Shown: piece after piece, positions 10,262 to 18,984 of the stretch
Layout: every line of letters starts with the position of its first letter
How positions within the stretch are numbered: position 1 is the first letter of the stretch
NCBI RefSeq assembly: GCF_030291075.1
Contig: NZ_CP127407.1
Coordinates: forward strand, 370,001 to 434,000
Length of the DNA: 64,000 nucleotides
Direction of reading: 5' to 3'
From: Stenotrophomonas sp. 57
GTDB taxonomy: Bacteria > Pseudomonadota > Gammaproteobacteria > Xanthomonadales > Xanthomonadaceae
Made by a program: the position numbers and the translations under genes
The notes under the pieces: model-generated
Database searches by the model: none
Told to the model about the DNA's origin: nothing
What the model saw: only the letters and a program-made list of their open reading frames with translations

Positions 10262-10325
10262 CCTTTCCGAAGGAAAGGGCTCTGACCCCAGTGCGCAGGA
10301 GTGATCCACGCATGGCGCGCGGATC
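10262..10325. repeat. Two short dispersed palindromes before pnuC
   Basis: CCTTTCCGAAGGAAAGGGCTCTGACCCC (10262-10289, written in two families' shared form) belongs to the same family as repeats at 29532-29573 and 58846-58937. TGATCCACGCATGG...GGATCA at 10302-10325 belongs to the CCACGCATGG family seen at 25118-25210, 43029-43050 and 52917-52941. Confidence 0.65.
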
Positions 10326-10340
10326 AACGACAATAGCGCG

Positions 10341-10940
10341 ATGAACCTGTCTGACCCGAACTTCCAGCTGGAGCTGGCCGCCAACATCGCCGTCGCCGGC
10401 TCGATCCTGCTGGCGGGCCGCAACAACGTGCACACCTGGTGGCTGGGCGTCGTCGGCTGCGCGCTGTTCGCGGCGGTGTTCGAGCGCTCTCACCTGTATG
10501 CAGACATGGTGCTGCAGTTCTTCTTCATCGCCATCAGCGTGCTGGGCTGGTGGCAGTGGCTGCGTGGTAACCACGGCGCGCCGCTGCCGATCACCTCCTT
10601 GCGACCACGCGCCTGGGTCTGGCTGGCGCCGCTGGCGGTGGTCGCAACCTTCGGCTACGGCTGGATGCTGACCCGCCTGACCAATGCTTATGCACCGTAT
10701 ATCGATTCGGCGGTGCTGGTGCTGAGCGTGATCGCGCAGATCCTGATGATGCGCCGCAAGCTGGAATCGTGGTGGGTGTGGCTGCTGGTGAATACCGTGG
10801 CGGTGCCGCTGTACTACAGCCGAGGACTGCACCTGACCTCGATCCTTTACATCGGTTTCTGGATAAACGCGCTGGTCGCCCTGCGCCACTGGCGCCTCCT
10901 GATGCGGACCGAGGCCAGGGCAGCCGATGCCGCTGCCTGA
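10341..10940 (+). CDS. pnuC: Nicotinamide riboside transporter PnuC
   Basis: Integral membrane protein (199 residues, about seven hydrophobic segments) for uptake of nicotinamide riboside. Family features include AGRNNVHTWWLGVVGC (residues 26-41), a GWWQWL segment and the WVWLLVNTVAVPLYY stretch. Its 3' end overlaps the nadR start by 14 bp, so transport and phosphorylation of the substrate are translationally coupled. No Shine-Dalgarno is visible; GACAAT sits exactly 6 nt before the ATG, suggesting a leaderless transcript. I see no NAD-riboswitch-like structure in the short upstream gap. Confidence 0.93.
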   Translation: MNLSDPNFQLELAANIAVAGSILLAGRNNVHTWWLGVVGCALFAAVFERSHLYADMVLQFFFIAISVLGWWQWLRGNHGAPLPITSLRPRAWVWLAPLAVVATFGYGWMLTRLTNAYAPYIDSAVLVLSVIAQILMMRRKLESWWVWLLVNTVAVPLYYSRGLHLTSILYIGFWINALVALRHWRLLMRTEARAADAAA

Positions 10941-12000
10941 GCGCGTTGCGCGGGGCCTGGTGGTGGGAAAGTTCTGCCCGCTGCACCGCGGCCATGAACA
11001 CCTGATCGACTTCGCCGCCGCGCACTGCCGGCAGCTGCTGGTGATCGGCTGGTCGCAGCCGGGCTTTGCCGGTTACAGCGCCGCCCGCCGCGAACGTTGG
11101 CTGCGGGCGCGCTTTCCGCAGGCGACGGTGGCGGTGCTGGACGATGCCCGCCTGGCCGCGCTCTGCGAACAGCACGGCCTGCCACCGCGCGCGCTGCCAC
11201 GCGACAGCGACAGCGAGCAGGCGCAGCGCGATTTCACCGCCTGGCTGTGCCTGCACCTGTTTGGTGGGCCGGTGCAGGCGGTGTTCACCGGTGAAGACTA
11301 CGGCGATGGTTTCGCCGCGGCGCTGGCCGCGCATTTCCACGCACCGGTGCAGCACCAGCGGCTGGAGCGCAGCCGCGATGTCGGCCAGCCCAGCGGTACC
11401 CAGCTGCGCGCTGATCCGCATGCGCTTCGGCATGGCCTAGCGCCACAGGTGTATGCGGACTACGTGCAGCGCGTGGCCTTCATCGGTGGCGAATCCACCG
11501 GCAAGACCACGCTGGCGCGCGTGCTGGCCGAGCGCATGGACACGACATGGGTAGCGGAATACGGGCGGACGCTGTGGGAGATGCAGGGCGGTGACCTGCG
11601 CGAACCGGACCTGCTGCGCATCGCCGAAGAGCAGCCCCGGCGTGAGGATGCGGCGGCGCTGACGGCGCAGCGCTGGCTGTTCTGCGATACCACGCCGCTG
11701 GTAACACTGGGTTACAGCGGATGGATGTTCGGTACCGCACCGGAGCCGCTGCGACAGGCAGCGCGACGAAGGTACGACCTGCTGTTCCTGTGCGCGCCGG
11801 ATATTCCGTTCGACCAGGACGGAACCCGTGTGGGCGAGGCGTTCCGGGCGCAGCAGCATGCGTGGTATCTGCAGCAGTTGCAGGTAGCAGGTGTCGAGTA
11901 TGTGCTGCTGGAAGGCGATGTGGAGACGCGCATCGCACGCGTGCAGGGCGAGCTGGCGAAGCGGGCGGCCAATCGGTTCAGTGTCGCCCTGCCTCTGTAG
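10927..12000 (+). CDS. nadR: NadR-type NMN adenylyltransferase / ribosylnicotinamide kinase
   Basis: Cytoplasmic enzyme that phosphorylates nicotinamide riboside to NMN and may adenylylate NMN to NAD. The N-terminal nucleotidyltransferase domain starts almost at once (VGKFCPLHRGH, with the HxGH motif); the C-terminal kinase domain has a P-loop GGESTGKTTL near residues 186-195 and an AEYGR motif. At 357 residues it lacks the N-terminal helix-turn-helix repressor domain of the enterobacterial protein, so it is probably not a DNA-binding regulator. It overlaps pnuC by 14 bp. Its TAG stop lies inside the GTAG end of a SMAG repeat. Confidence 0.93.
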   Translation: MPLPERVARGLVVGKFCPLHRGHEHLIDFAAAHCRQLLVIGWSQPGFAGYSAARRERWLRARFPQATVAVLDDARLAALCEQHGLPPRALPRDSDSEQAQRDFTAWLCLHLFGGPVQAVFTGEDYGDGFAAALAAHFHAPVQHQRLERSRDVGQPSGTQLRADPHALRHGLAPQVYADYVQRVAFIGGESTGKTTLARVLAERMDTTWVAEYGRTLWEMQGGDLREPDLLRIAEEQPRREDAAALTAQRWLFCDTTPLVTLGYSGWMFGTAPEPLRQAARRRYDLLFLCAPDIPFDQDGTRVGEAFRAQQHAWYLQQLQVAGVEYVLLEGDVETRIARVQGELAKRAANRFSVALPL

Positions 12001-12054
12001 CGCCGAGCCCATGCTCGGCTGCGCCAGGAAAGCCGAGCGTGGGCTCGGCTCTAC
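11997..12054. repeat. SMAG inverted pair overlapping the nadR stop
   Basis: GTAG at 11997 followed by CGCCGAGCCCATGCTCGGC, then an inverted unit ending CTCGGCTCTAC at 12054. The first GTAG contains the nadR TAG stop codon. Confidence 0.9.
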
Positions 12055-12068
12055 AGGAAGCAAAGCAC

Positions 12069-12096
12069 AAAAAAACCCCGCGTTCGCGGGGTTTTT
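12069..12096. terminator. Bidirectional terminator between nadR and putA
   Basis: AACCCCGCG/CGCGGGGTT stem with A-run before and T-run after; serves both convergent genes. Confidence 0.88.
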
Positions 12097-12119
12097 CGTT
12101 CACTGCATGACGTCTGGAA

Positions 12120-15100
12120 TCAGTCGCCCAGGGTCAGCAGCGAGGCGTTGCCACCGGCGGCGGTGGTGTTCACCGTCACCGTCTTTTCGGTGGCGAAGCG
12201 CAGCAGGTAGTGCGGGCCGCCGGCCTTCGGGCCGGTGCCGGACAGGCCCTGGCCGCCGAACGGCTGCACGCCGACCACCGCACCGATCTGGTTGCGGTTG
12301 ACGTAGACGTTGCCGACGTGGACGCCGTTGCTGATGCGATCAACGGTTTCGTCGATGCGCGAATGCACGCCCAAGGTCAGGCCGTAGCCGGTGGCGTTGA
12401 TCTGGTCGATCACCGCGTCGAGCTGGTCGCCCTTCCAGCGGATGACGTGCAGCACCGGACCGAACACTTCCTTCTGCAGCTGGGCCAGGTCCTTCAATTC
12501 ATACGCACGCGGTGCGAAGAACGTGCCGTTGGCGGCTTCGGTGGACAGTTCGGCAGCAGCGATCAGGCGCGCTTCGCGGTCCATGCGCGCGGCGTGGTCC
12601 TGCAGGATCTTCAGCGCATCGGCGTCGATCACCGGGCCGACGTCGGTGGACAGCAGGCCGGGGTTGCCGACCTTCAGTTCCTTCATCGCACCGGCCAGCA
12701 TGGTCATCACCTTGTCGGCGATGTCGTCCTGCACGAACAGCACGCGCGCGGCCGAGCAGCGCTGGCCGGCGGAGGTGAAGGCCGAACCGATCGCGTCCTT
12801 GACCAGCTGTTCCGGCAGCGCCGAGGAATCGGCGATGAAGGCATTCTGGCCGCCGGTTTCGGCGATCAGCACACCGATGGCGGCATCACGCGCGGCCATC
12901 GCGCGGTTGATCGCACGGGCGGTGTCGGTGGAGCCGGTGAAGGCCACGCCGGCCACGCGCGGGTCGGCGGTCAGCGCGGCACCGACGGTGGCACCGTCGC
13001 CCGGCAGGAACTGCACCACCTCGGCCGGCACGCCGGCGTCGTGCAGCAGCTTCACGGCGTAGTAGCCGATCAGGTTGGTCTGCTCGGCCGGCTTGGCGAT
13101 GACGCTGTTGCCGGCGGCCAGTGCGGCGGCCACCTGGCCCAGGAAGATCGCCAGCGGGAAGTTCCACGGGCTGATGCAGACGAACACGCCGCGGCCGTGC
13201 AGCTGCAGCTCGTTGGATTCACCGGTCGGGCTGGGCAGCTTCTCGGCGTGGCTGAACTGCTCGCGCGCCTGCTTGGCGTAGTAGCGCAGGAAGTCCACCG
13301 CTTCGCGCACTTCGGCGATGCTGTCGGGCAGGCTCTTGCCGGCTTCCTTCACGCACAGCGCCATGAACTCCGGCATGCGCGCTTCCAGCTGGTCGGCGGC
13401 GTGCTCGAGGATGGCGGCGCGGCTGGCGGCCGGGGTGCGGTTCCAGGCCGGCTGCGCGGCCACGGCGTTGGCCAGGGCCTTCTGCACGGTGGCAGCATCG
13501 GCGGCCAGCCACTGGCCGACCACTTCGCGGGTGTCGGCCGGGTTGGTCACCGGCAGTGTGGCGCCGGCGGGGTTCGCACCCGGCACCAGCGGAGCGGCCT
13601 GCCACGGCTTCACTGCAGCGTTGATCTGCTCGGCCAGGGCGCGCAGTTCGTTGTCGTTGGCGAGGTTGGCGCCCATGGAGTTCTTCCTGTCGTGGTTCTG
13701 GCTGCGCAGCAGGTCAACCGGCAGCGGGATCTTGGGATGCGGAATCGAAGCGAACGAGGCGACCATCTCGACCGGATCGCGGATCAGGTCGGCGATCGGC
13801 ACGCGTTCGTCGGTGATGCGGTTGACGAAGCTGGAGTTGGCGCCGTTTTCCAGCAGGCGGCGCACCAGGTAGGGCAGCAGGTCTTCATGCGAACCGACCG
13901 GCGCATACACGCGGCACGGCAGGCCCAGGCGGTCGGCCGGCACCACTTCGGCGTACAGGTCGTCGCCCATGCCGTGCAGCTTCTGGTGTTCGTACACGCC
14001 ACCGTTGGCGATGCTGCGCACCGCCGCGATGGTGTGCGCGTTGTGCGTGGCGAACATCGGGTAGATCGCATCGGCATGCGTGAACAGACGCTTGGCGCAG
14101 GCCAGGTAGGAGACGTCGGTGTTCTGCTTGCGGGTGAACACCGGGTAGCCCGGATAGCCTTCGATCTGCGCGCGCTTGATCTCGGCATCCCAGTAGGCGC
14201 CCTTGACCAGGCGCACCTGCAGGCGGCGACCGGCGCGGCGCGCCATGTCGGCCAGGTGGTCGATCGTGTACGGGGTGCGCTTCTGGTAGGCCTGCACGAC
14301 CACGCCGAAGCCATCCCAGCCGGACAGCGAGGCATCGGAGAACACCTGCTCGATGATGTCCAGCGACAGTTCCAGGCGGTCGGACTCTTCGGCGTCGACG
14401 GTGCAGCCGATGCCGTAGCTCTTGGCCAGCTGCGCCAGTTCCAGCACGCCCGGCACCAGGTCCTTCAGCACGCGCTCGCGCTTGGCGTGCTCGTAGCGCG
14501 GGTACAGCGCCGACAGCTTGATCGAGATGCCCGGCGCGTTGTTGACGTCGCCATCCGGACGGCCGCCGCGTGCCTTGTGGTCACCGCCGATGGCGTGGAT
14601 CGCACGACGGTAGTCTTCCAGGTAGCGCAGCGCGTCCTTCATGGTCAGCGCGCCTTCGCCCAGCATGTCGAACGAGTAGCGGTAGCTGGCGTTGTCACCC
14701 TTGTGCGAGCGCGCCAGCGCTTCGCTGATGGTGCGGCCCATGACGAACTGGTGGCCCATGATCTTCATGGCCTGGCGCACGGCCAGGCGCACCACCGGCT
14801 CACCGACGCGGCCGACCAGGCGCTTGAACGCGCTGGGGGCATCGGCGCGGGTGGCGTCGTTCATCTGCACCAGCTTGCCGGTCAGCATCAGGCCCCAGGT
14901 GGAGGCGTTGACCAGCACCGAGTCGCTGCCGCCCAGGTGCTTTTCCCAGTCGGCATCGGCCAGCTTGTCGCGGATCAGCTTGTCGGCGGTGTCCTGGTCC
15001 GGAATGCGCAGCAGCGCCTCGGCCACGCACATCAGCAGCACGCCTTCCTCGCTGCCCAGGTCGTACTGGCGCATGAAGGCTTCGATGGCGCCCTGGTCCT

Positions 15101-15338
15101 TGGCACGCACGCGCACGCGGCCGACCAGATCGGCGGCCAGCGCCTGCACCCTGGCCTGTTCCTCGGCGGGCAGGCGGGCCTGCGCCAGCAGCTCGCGCAC
15201 ATGGCTGGCCTCGTCCTTCAACCAGGCATCGGTGATGGCCTGGCGGAACGGGTTGGGGGGCGCCGGCAGTTCCGGCGACAGCAGCGCGCCGGGACGCGGG
15301 GCGTCGTGCGCGGCAGGGGAGGAGGAAGGTGCGTTCAT
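12120..15338 (-). CDS. putA: Bifunctional proline dehydrogenase / glutamate-semialdehyde dehydrogenase PutA
   Basis: Two-step oxidation of proline to glutamate, with FAD and NAD cofactors. Start at 15338 (MNAPSSSP) with GGAGGAAGG upstream; a longer frame exists but is not needed. An N-terminal arm and a proline dehydrogenase barrel fill about residues 1-500, with DAEESDRLELS and RLVKGAYWD motifs. The aldehyde dehydrogenase part follows, with the catalytic Glu in IAETGGQNAF (near 826) and the catalytic Cys in SAGQRCSA (near 859). At 1072 residues it is the short form, without the ribbon-helix-helix domain of the autoregulatory enterobacterial PutA. It must be regulated by another protein if at all. 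Confidence 0.96.
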   Translation of the reverse strand: MNAPSSSPAAHDAPRPGALLSPELPAPPNPFRQAITDAWLKDEASHVRELLAQARLPAEEQARVQALAADLVGRVRVRAKDQGAIEAFMRQYDLGSEEGVLLMCVAEALLRIPDQDTADKLIRDKLADADWEKHLGGSDSVLVNASTWGLMLTGKLVQMNDATRADAPSAFKRLVGRVGEPVVRLAVRQAMKIMGHQFVMGRTISEALARSHKGDNASYRYSFDMLGEGALTMKDALRYLEDYRRAIHAIGGDHKARGGRPDGDVNNAPGISIKLSALYPRYEHAKRERVLKDLVPGVLELAQLAKSYGIGCTVDAEESDRLELSLDIIEQVFSDASLSGWDGFGVVVQAYQKRTPYTIDHLADMARRAGRRLQVRLVKGAYWDAEIKRAQIEGYPGYPVFTRKQNTDVSYLACAKRLFTHADAIYPMFATHNAHTIAAVRSIANGGVYEHQKLHGMGDDLYAEVVPADRLGLPCRVYAPVGSHEDLLPYLVRRLLENGANSSFVNRITDERVPIADLIRDPVEMVASFASIPHPKIPLPVDLLRSQNHDRKNSMGANLANDNELRALAEQINAAVKPWQAAPLVPGANPAGATLPVTNPADTREVVGQWLAADAATVQKALANAVAAQPAWNRTPAASRAAILEHAADQLEARMPEFMALCVKEAGKSLPDSIAEVREAVDFLRYYAKQAREQFSHAEKLPSPTGESNELQLHGRGVFVCISPWNFPLAIFLGQVAAALAAGNSVIAKPAEQTNLIGYYAVKLLHDAGVPAEVVQFLPGDGATVGAALTADPRVAGVAFTGSTDTARAINRAMAARDAAIGVLIAETGGQNAFIADSSALPEQLVKDAIGSAFTSAGQRCSAARVLFVQDDIADKVMTMLAGAMKELKVGNPGLLSTDVGPVIDADALKILQDHAARMDREARLIAAAELSTEAANGTFFAPRAYELKDLAQLQKEVFGPVLHVIRWKGDQLDAVIDQINATGYGLTLGVHSRIDETVDRISNGVHVGNVYVNRNQIGAVVGVQPFGGQGLSGTGPKAGGPHYLLRFATEKTVTVNTTAAGGNASLLTLGD

Positions 15339-15612
15339 GCCGGTCCGGCCAGTGGAAAACTTGGCGATTTTAAACATTTTTGCGGCCTTCGGAAGTGCCG
15401 CGCAGATACCTTCATGAAGGGCTGATAGCCCCTAACCGTGGTGGATTTGGCGTGTTCAGCAAACTCGGTCGCATTTGTGCCGAATTCGTCATTCGCGCCG
15501 CCGGCCTCATGCTGTGTTGCAGCATCGGAAAAAGTGTGAATGCACCCTTGCTACCGGCGAGAGGGCGGGGCTACCATCGAGACGTTTCCCGCGGCAGGAA
15601 CGCGGTTGCGAC

Positions 15613-16089
15613 ATGATCGAGGTGCTTCCAGCTCCGGATGGGTCAGGTACGCAGCTGCGGCTGCGTCCCCCACGGGCGCTCGATGCCCGGCAGTTCGTCC
15701 TGTTGTTCACCGTGTTGTCGGGTGCGATGTGGCTGGTGTCCGCCCTTGGGTGGTTGGCCGGCAATGCATTCGCGCCCCTGTTCGCGCTGCTTTACAGCCT
15801 GGTGCTGGCGGCGGCGCTGCGTGCCTTGTGGCGCAGTGGTGAACGACAGGAGGAGATCCGGGTAGTGCCGGCGTACGTGGAGGTCATTCCCGTACCCGGT
15901 GGATCGCCGGTGTTCCGGGCCCACCCCCATTGGGTGCGCCTGCTCACCGACGATGAGAGGGTCCGGCTGGCATCCAGCGGCCGGCAGGTGGAGGTGGGGA
16001 GTTTCCTCGCGCCGGCCGAACGTCAGACGCTCGCAGAGACACTTGAAAGCTTGCTCGCCGCCAGCGATGGCGGCAACCGACGACGCTAA
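15613..16089 (+). CDS. DUF2244 membrane protein of the cox cluster
   Basis: 158-residue protein with two adjacent transmembrane segments (residues about 28-68) and a hydrophilic C-terminal domain. This is the DUF2244 layout commonly found beside cytochrome oxidase genes. The start at 15613 (MIEVLP) is chosen over a longer frame because upstream codons are not membrane-like and AGGAA lies about 13 nt before it. It is only 11 bp before coxB and probably opens the cox operon. The function is unknown. The 274 bp to divergent putA hold no gene and should contain both promoters. Confidence 0.85.
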   Translation: MIEVLPAPDGSGTQLRLRPPRALDARQFVLLFTVLSGAMWLVSALGWLAGNAFAPLFALLYSLVLAAALRALWRSGERQEEIRVVPAYVEVIPVPGGSPVFRAHPHWVRLLTDDERVRLASSGRQVEVGSFLAPAERQTLAETLESLLAASDGGNRRR

Positions 16090-16100
16090 GGGTCTAGGCA

Positions 16101-17057
16101 ATGAAGCAAAGCAGCAGGTGGGGCACGAAGTGCGTGAACGCGGTGGCCGCAGTGCTGGCGACCGGGGGACTGATGCCGGCGTTGGCCTGGGCCCAGGCGG
16201 CCGATCCCAAGCCGTGGCAGCTGAACATGGGCAAGGGGGTGACCCAGACCTCGCGCCTGGCCTGGGAATCGAACAACCTCTCGTTGATCATCTGCACGGT
16301 GATCGGCGTCATCGTGTTCGGGGCGATGGCCTACGCCATCTTCAAGTTCCGCAAATCCAAGGGCGCGGTCGCGGCCACCTTCAGCCACAACACCAAGGCC
16401 GAGATCATCTGGACGGTGATCCCGGTGATCATCCTGATCGTGATGGCATGGCCGGCCACGGCCAACCTGATCAAGATGTACGACACCCGCGATGCCGAGA
16501 TGACGGTGAAGGTCACCGGCTACCAGTGGATGTGGAAGTACGAATACCTCGGCGAGAACGTCACCTTCACCAGCCGCCTGGACCGCGAGTCGGATCGGGT
16601 GCGGCAGAGCGGCATCGTGCCGACCCGCGAGAGCCATCCGCACTACCTGCTGGACGTCGACAACCGCCTGGTGCTGCCGGTCGATACCAAGGTGCGCTTC
16701 GTCATCACTTCAGACGACGTGATCCACGCCTGGTGGGTGCCGGCGCTGGGCTGGAAGCAGGACGCCATCCCCGGTTTCATCAACGAGGCCTGGACCAGCA
16801 TCGAGCAGCCCGGCGTGTACCGCGGCCAGTGCGCCGAGCTGTGCGGCAAGGACCACGGCTTCATGCCGATCGTGGTCGAGGCGGTGTCCAAGGAGGCGTT
16901 CAAGCAGTGGCTGGCGCAGCGCAAGCCGGCGCCGCCGGCCGCGCCCACAACGCCCGCGATACCTGCAGCGCCGGCGGCACCTGCGGGCGAGGCGCCGGCA
17001 GCACCCGCGGCTGCCGAAGCCGGCAGCGCACCTGCCACCGCAGCCAGCGGCGCGTGA
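16101..17057 (+). CDS. coxB: Cytochrome c oxidase subunit II
   Basis: CuA-bearing subunit that accepts electrons from cytochrome c. A signal peptide ends near LAWAQA, followed by two transmembrane helices (residues about 55-80 and 95-120). The periplasmic cupredoxin domain has HAWWVPALGWKQD and the CuA site GQCAELCGKDHGFM near residues 242-255. The last 40 residues are an Ala/Pro-rich tail with no visible domain (no fused cytochrome c). It is followed by coxA after 59 bp. Confidence 0.96.
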   Translation: MKQSSRWGTKCVNAVAAVLATGGLMPALAWAQAADPKPWQLNMGKGVTQTSRLAWESNNLSLIICTVIGVIVFGAMAYAIFKFRKSKGAVAATFSHNTKAEIIWTVIPVIILIVMAWPATANLIKMYDTRDAEMTVKVTGYQWMWKYEYLGENVTFTSRLDRESDRVRQSGIVPTRESHPHYLLDVDNRLVLPVDTKVRFVITSDDVIHAWWVPALGWKQDAIPGFINEAWTSIEQPGVYRGQCAELCGKDHGFMPIVVEAVSKEAFKQWLAQRKPAPPAAPTTPAIPAAPAAPAGEAPAAPAAAEAGSAPATAASGA

Positions 17058-17116
17058 TGTAAAGCCCGCGGCCGCTCGCGACCGTGGTGACAACCGATTC
17101 TGAGAGGTGTTTTGCA

Positions 17117-18724
17117 ATGGCGCACTCGGCAGTTGGGCACGACGATCACCATCACCACCAGAGCTTCTTCGAGCGTTGGTTCTTTTCGACCAATCACAAG
17201 GACATCGGCACGCTGTACCTGGGTTTCAGCTTCATCATGTTCATCATCGGTGCGGCGATGAGCGTGGTGATCCGCGCCGAGCTGGCGCAGCCGGGCCTGC
17301 AGTTCGTCAAGCCCGAGTTCTTCAACCAGATGACCACCGTGCATGCGCTGGTGATGATCTTCGGCGGCGTGATGCCGGCCTTCGTCGGCCTGGCCAACTG
17401 GATGATCCCGCTGCAGATCGGTGCGCCGGACATGGCCCTGCCGCGCATGAACAACTGGTCGTTCTGGTTGCTGCCGGTAGCCTTCAGCCTGCTGCTGCTG
17501 ACGCTGTTCCTGCCCGGTGGCGCACCGGCCGGTGGCTGGACGCTGTACCCGCCGCTGTCGCTGCAGGGCGGCTACAACGTCGCCTTCAGCGTGTTCGCCA
17601 TCCATGTGGCAGGCATCAGTTCGATCATGGGCGCGATCAACATCATCGCCACCGTGCTGAACATGCGCGCGCCGGGCATCGACCTGCTGAAGATGCCGAT
17701 CTTCTGCTGGGCCTGGCTGATCACAGCGTTCCTGCTGATTGCGGTGATGCCGGTGCTGGCCGGTGCGGTGACCATGCTGCTGACCGACAAGTTCTTCGGC
17801 ACCAGCTTCTTCAATGCCGCCGGTGGCGGTGACCCGGTGATGTACCAGCACATCTTCTGGTTCTTCGGGCACCCCGAGGTCTACATCATGATCCTGCCCG
17901 CCTTCGGCGTGGTCAGCGAGATCATCCCGACCTTCAGCCGCAAGCCGCTGTTCGGCTACCAGGCGATGGTGTACGCCACTGCCGCGATCGCGTTCCTGTC
18001 GTTCATCGTCTGGGCCCACCACATGTTCACCGTGGGCATGCCGCTGGGTGGCGAGATCTACTTCATGTTCGCCACGATGCTGATCTCGATCCCGACCGGC
18101 GTGAAGGTGTTCAACTGGGTCAGCACCATGTGGCGCGGCTCGCTCACCTTCGAAGCGCCGATGCTGTGGTCGGTGGCCTTCGTCATCCTGTTCACCATCG
18201 GTGGCTTCTCCGGCCTGATGCTGGCGATCGTGGCCGCCGACTTCCAGTACCACGACACCTATTTCGTGGTCGCCCACTTCCACTACGTGCTGGTGACCGG
18301 TGCGGTGTTCGCGCTGATCGCCGCGGTGTACTACTGGTGGCCAAAGTGGACCGGGCGCATGTACAGCGAGAAGTGGGCCAAGGTGCACTTCTGGTGGTCG
18401 ATCGTGTTCGTCAACCTGCTGTTCTTCCCGCAGCACTTCCTCGGCCTAGCCGGCATGCCGCGCCGCATTCCCGATTACAGCGTGGCGTTTGCCGACTGGA
18501 ACCTGATCAGCTCGATCGGTGCGTTCGGCATGTTCGTCACGCCGTTCATGATGGCCGCGATCCTGCTGTCCTCGCTGCGCAACGGCGAGAAGGCCGAGGC
18601 GCGCAGCTGGGAAGGTGCGCGTGGCCTGGAATGGACGCTGCCGTCGCCGGCACCGGCGCATACCTTCACCACGCCGCCGACCATCCGCCCGGGGGATCTG
18701 GCGCATGACGACATCACGCATTGA
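17117..18724 (+). CDS. coxA: Cytochrome c oxidase subunit I
   Basis: Catalytic subunit with haem a, haem a3 and CuB; twelve transmembrane helices in 535 residues. Ligand motifs seen in order: TVHALVMIFGG (haem a), WFFGHPEVY (CuB histidine and cross-linked tyrosine region), WAHHMFTVG (CuB) and VVAHFHYVL (haem a3 and haem a). The start at 17117 (MAHSAVGHDDHHHH) has GAGAGG upstream and gives a His-rich N-terminus. Its stop leads directly into a strong GAGGTGGGG site for the next small gene. Confidence 0.97.
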   Translation: MAHSAVGHDDHHHHQSFFERWFFSTNHKDIGTLYLGFSFIMFIIGAAMSVVIRAELAQPGLQFVKPEFFNQMTTVHALVMIFGGVMPAFVGLANWMIPLQIGAPDMALPRMNNWSFWLLPVAFSLLLLTLFLPGGAPAGGWTLYPPLSLQGGYNVAFSVFAIHVAGISSIMGAINIIATVLNMRAPGIDLLKMPIFCWAWLITAFLLIAVMPVLAGAVTMLLTDKFFGTSFFNAAGGGDPVMYQHIFWFFGHPEVYIMILPAFGVVSEIIPTFSRKPLFGYQAMVYATAAIAFLSFIVWAHHMFTVGMPLGGEIYFMFATMLISIPTGVKVFNWVSTMWRGSLTFEAPMLWSVAFVILFTIGGFSGLMLAIVAADFQYHDTYFVVAHFHYVLVTGAVFALIAAVYYWWPKWTGRMYSEKWAKVHFWWSIVFVNLLFFPQHFLGLAGMPRRIPDYSVAFADWNLISSIGAFGMFVTPFMMAAILLSSLRNGEKAEARSWEGARGLEWTLPSPAPAHTFTTPPTIRPGDLAHDDITH

Positions 18725-18732
18725 GGTGGGGC

Positions 18733-18984
18733 ATGCATAACGAGAGCCCACTTGCCCCGTGTAGAGCCGAGCCATGCTCGGCTGACGCCTTGAGTAGAGT
18801 CGAGCCATGCCCGACTGACGACACGCAGCCGAGCATGGCTCGGCTCTACAACAGCCCGGGCGAGGCCCCGGAAAACGGCATCGAACAGCAACGCCTGCGC
18901 GCCAGGCGCACCGCCCTCTGGGTCGGCGTCATCGCGGTGCTGGTCTACGTCGGCTTCATCCTCAGTGGGGTGATCGGCCGATGA
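18733..18984 (+). CDS. Small single-helix cox-operon protein with SMAG-encoded N-terminus
   Basis: 83-residue protein whose C-terminal half ([20 protein letters not shown]...) resembles the short one-helix 'cytochrome oxidase small assembly protein' found between subunit I and Cox11 genes. GAGGTGGGG is correctly spaced before ATG 18733. From there about 36 codons read straight through three SMAG repeats (18761-18849), giving the pattern RAEPC-RVEPC-MARLYN. The next ATG (18835) lies inside the repeat and has no ribosome site. The repeat cluster thus seems to be an in-frame insertion near the 5' end. The stop overlaps the ctaG start by 4 bp. Confidence 0.7.
   Translation: MHNESPLAPCRAEPCSADALSRVEPCPTDDTQPSMARLYNSPGEAPENGIEQQRLRARRTALWVGVIAVLVYVGFILSGVIGR
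18761..18849. repeat. Triple SMAG cluster inside the cox operon
   Basis: Three units: GTAGAGCCGAGCCATGCTCGG (18761), AGTAGAGTCGAGCCATGCCCG (18793) and an inverted unit ending CTCGGCTCTAC (18849). It lies within the reading frame of the small cox protein. Confidence 0.9.

Noticed and set aside
10206..10340. NAD-responsive riboswitch upstream of pnuC
   Set aside because: The gap is filled by dispersed palindromes, and the start seems leaderless; no aptamer-like pattern seen.
12210..15425. Plus-strand open frame of more than 1000 codons opposite putA
   Set aside because: It is the antisense shadow of a GC-rich gene; its translation is low in complexity and shows no family motif, while the putA frame is complete.
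16643..18436. Long minus-strand frame opposite coxB/coxA
   Set aside because: Shadow of two well-conserved oxidase genes; Asp/His/Gln-rich translation typical of antisense GC-rich code.
18761..18849. Repeats here and elsewhere as a CRISPR array
   Set aside because: Units are palindromic, in alternating orientation, unevenly spaced, and dispersed; there are no unique spacers of constant length and no cas genes.
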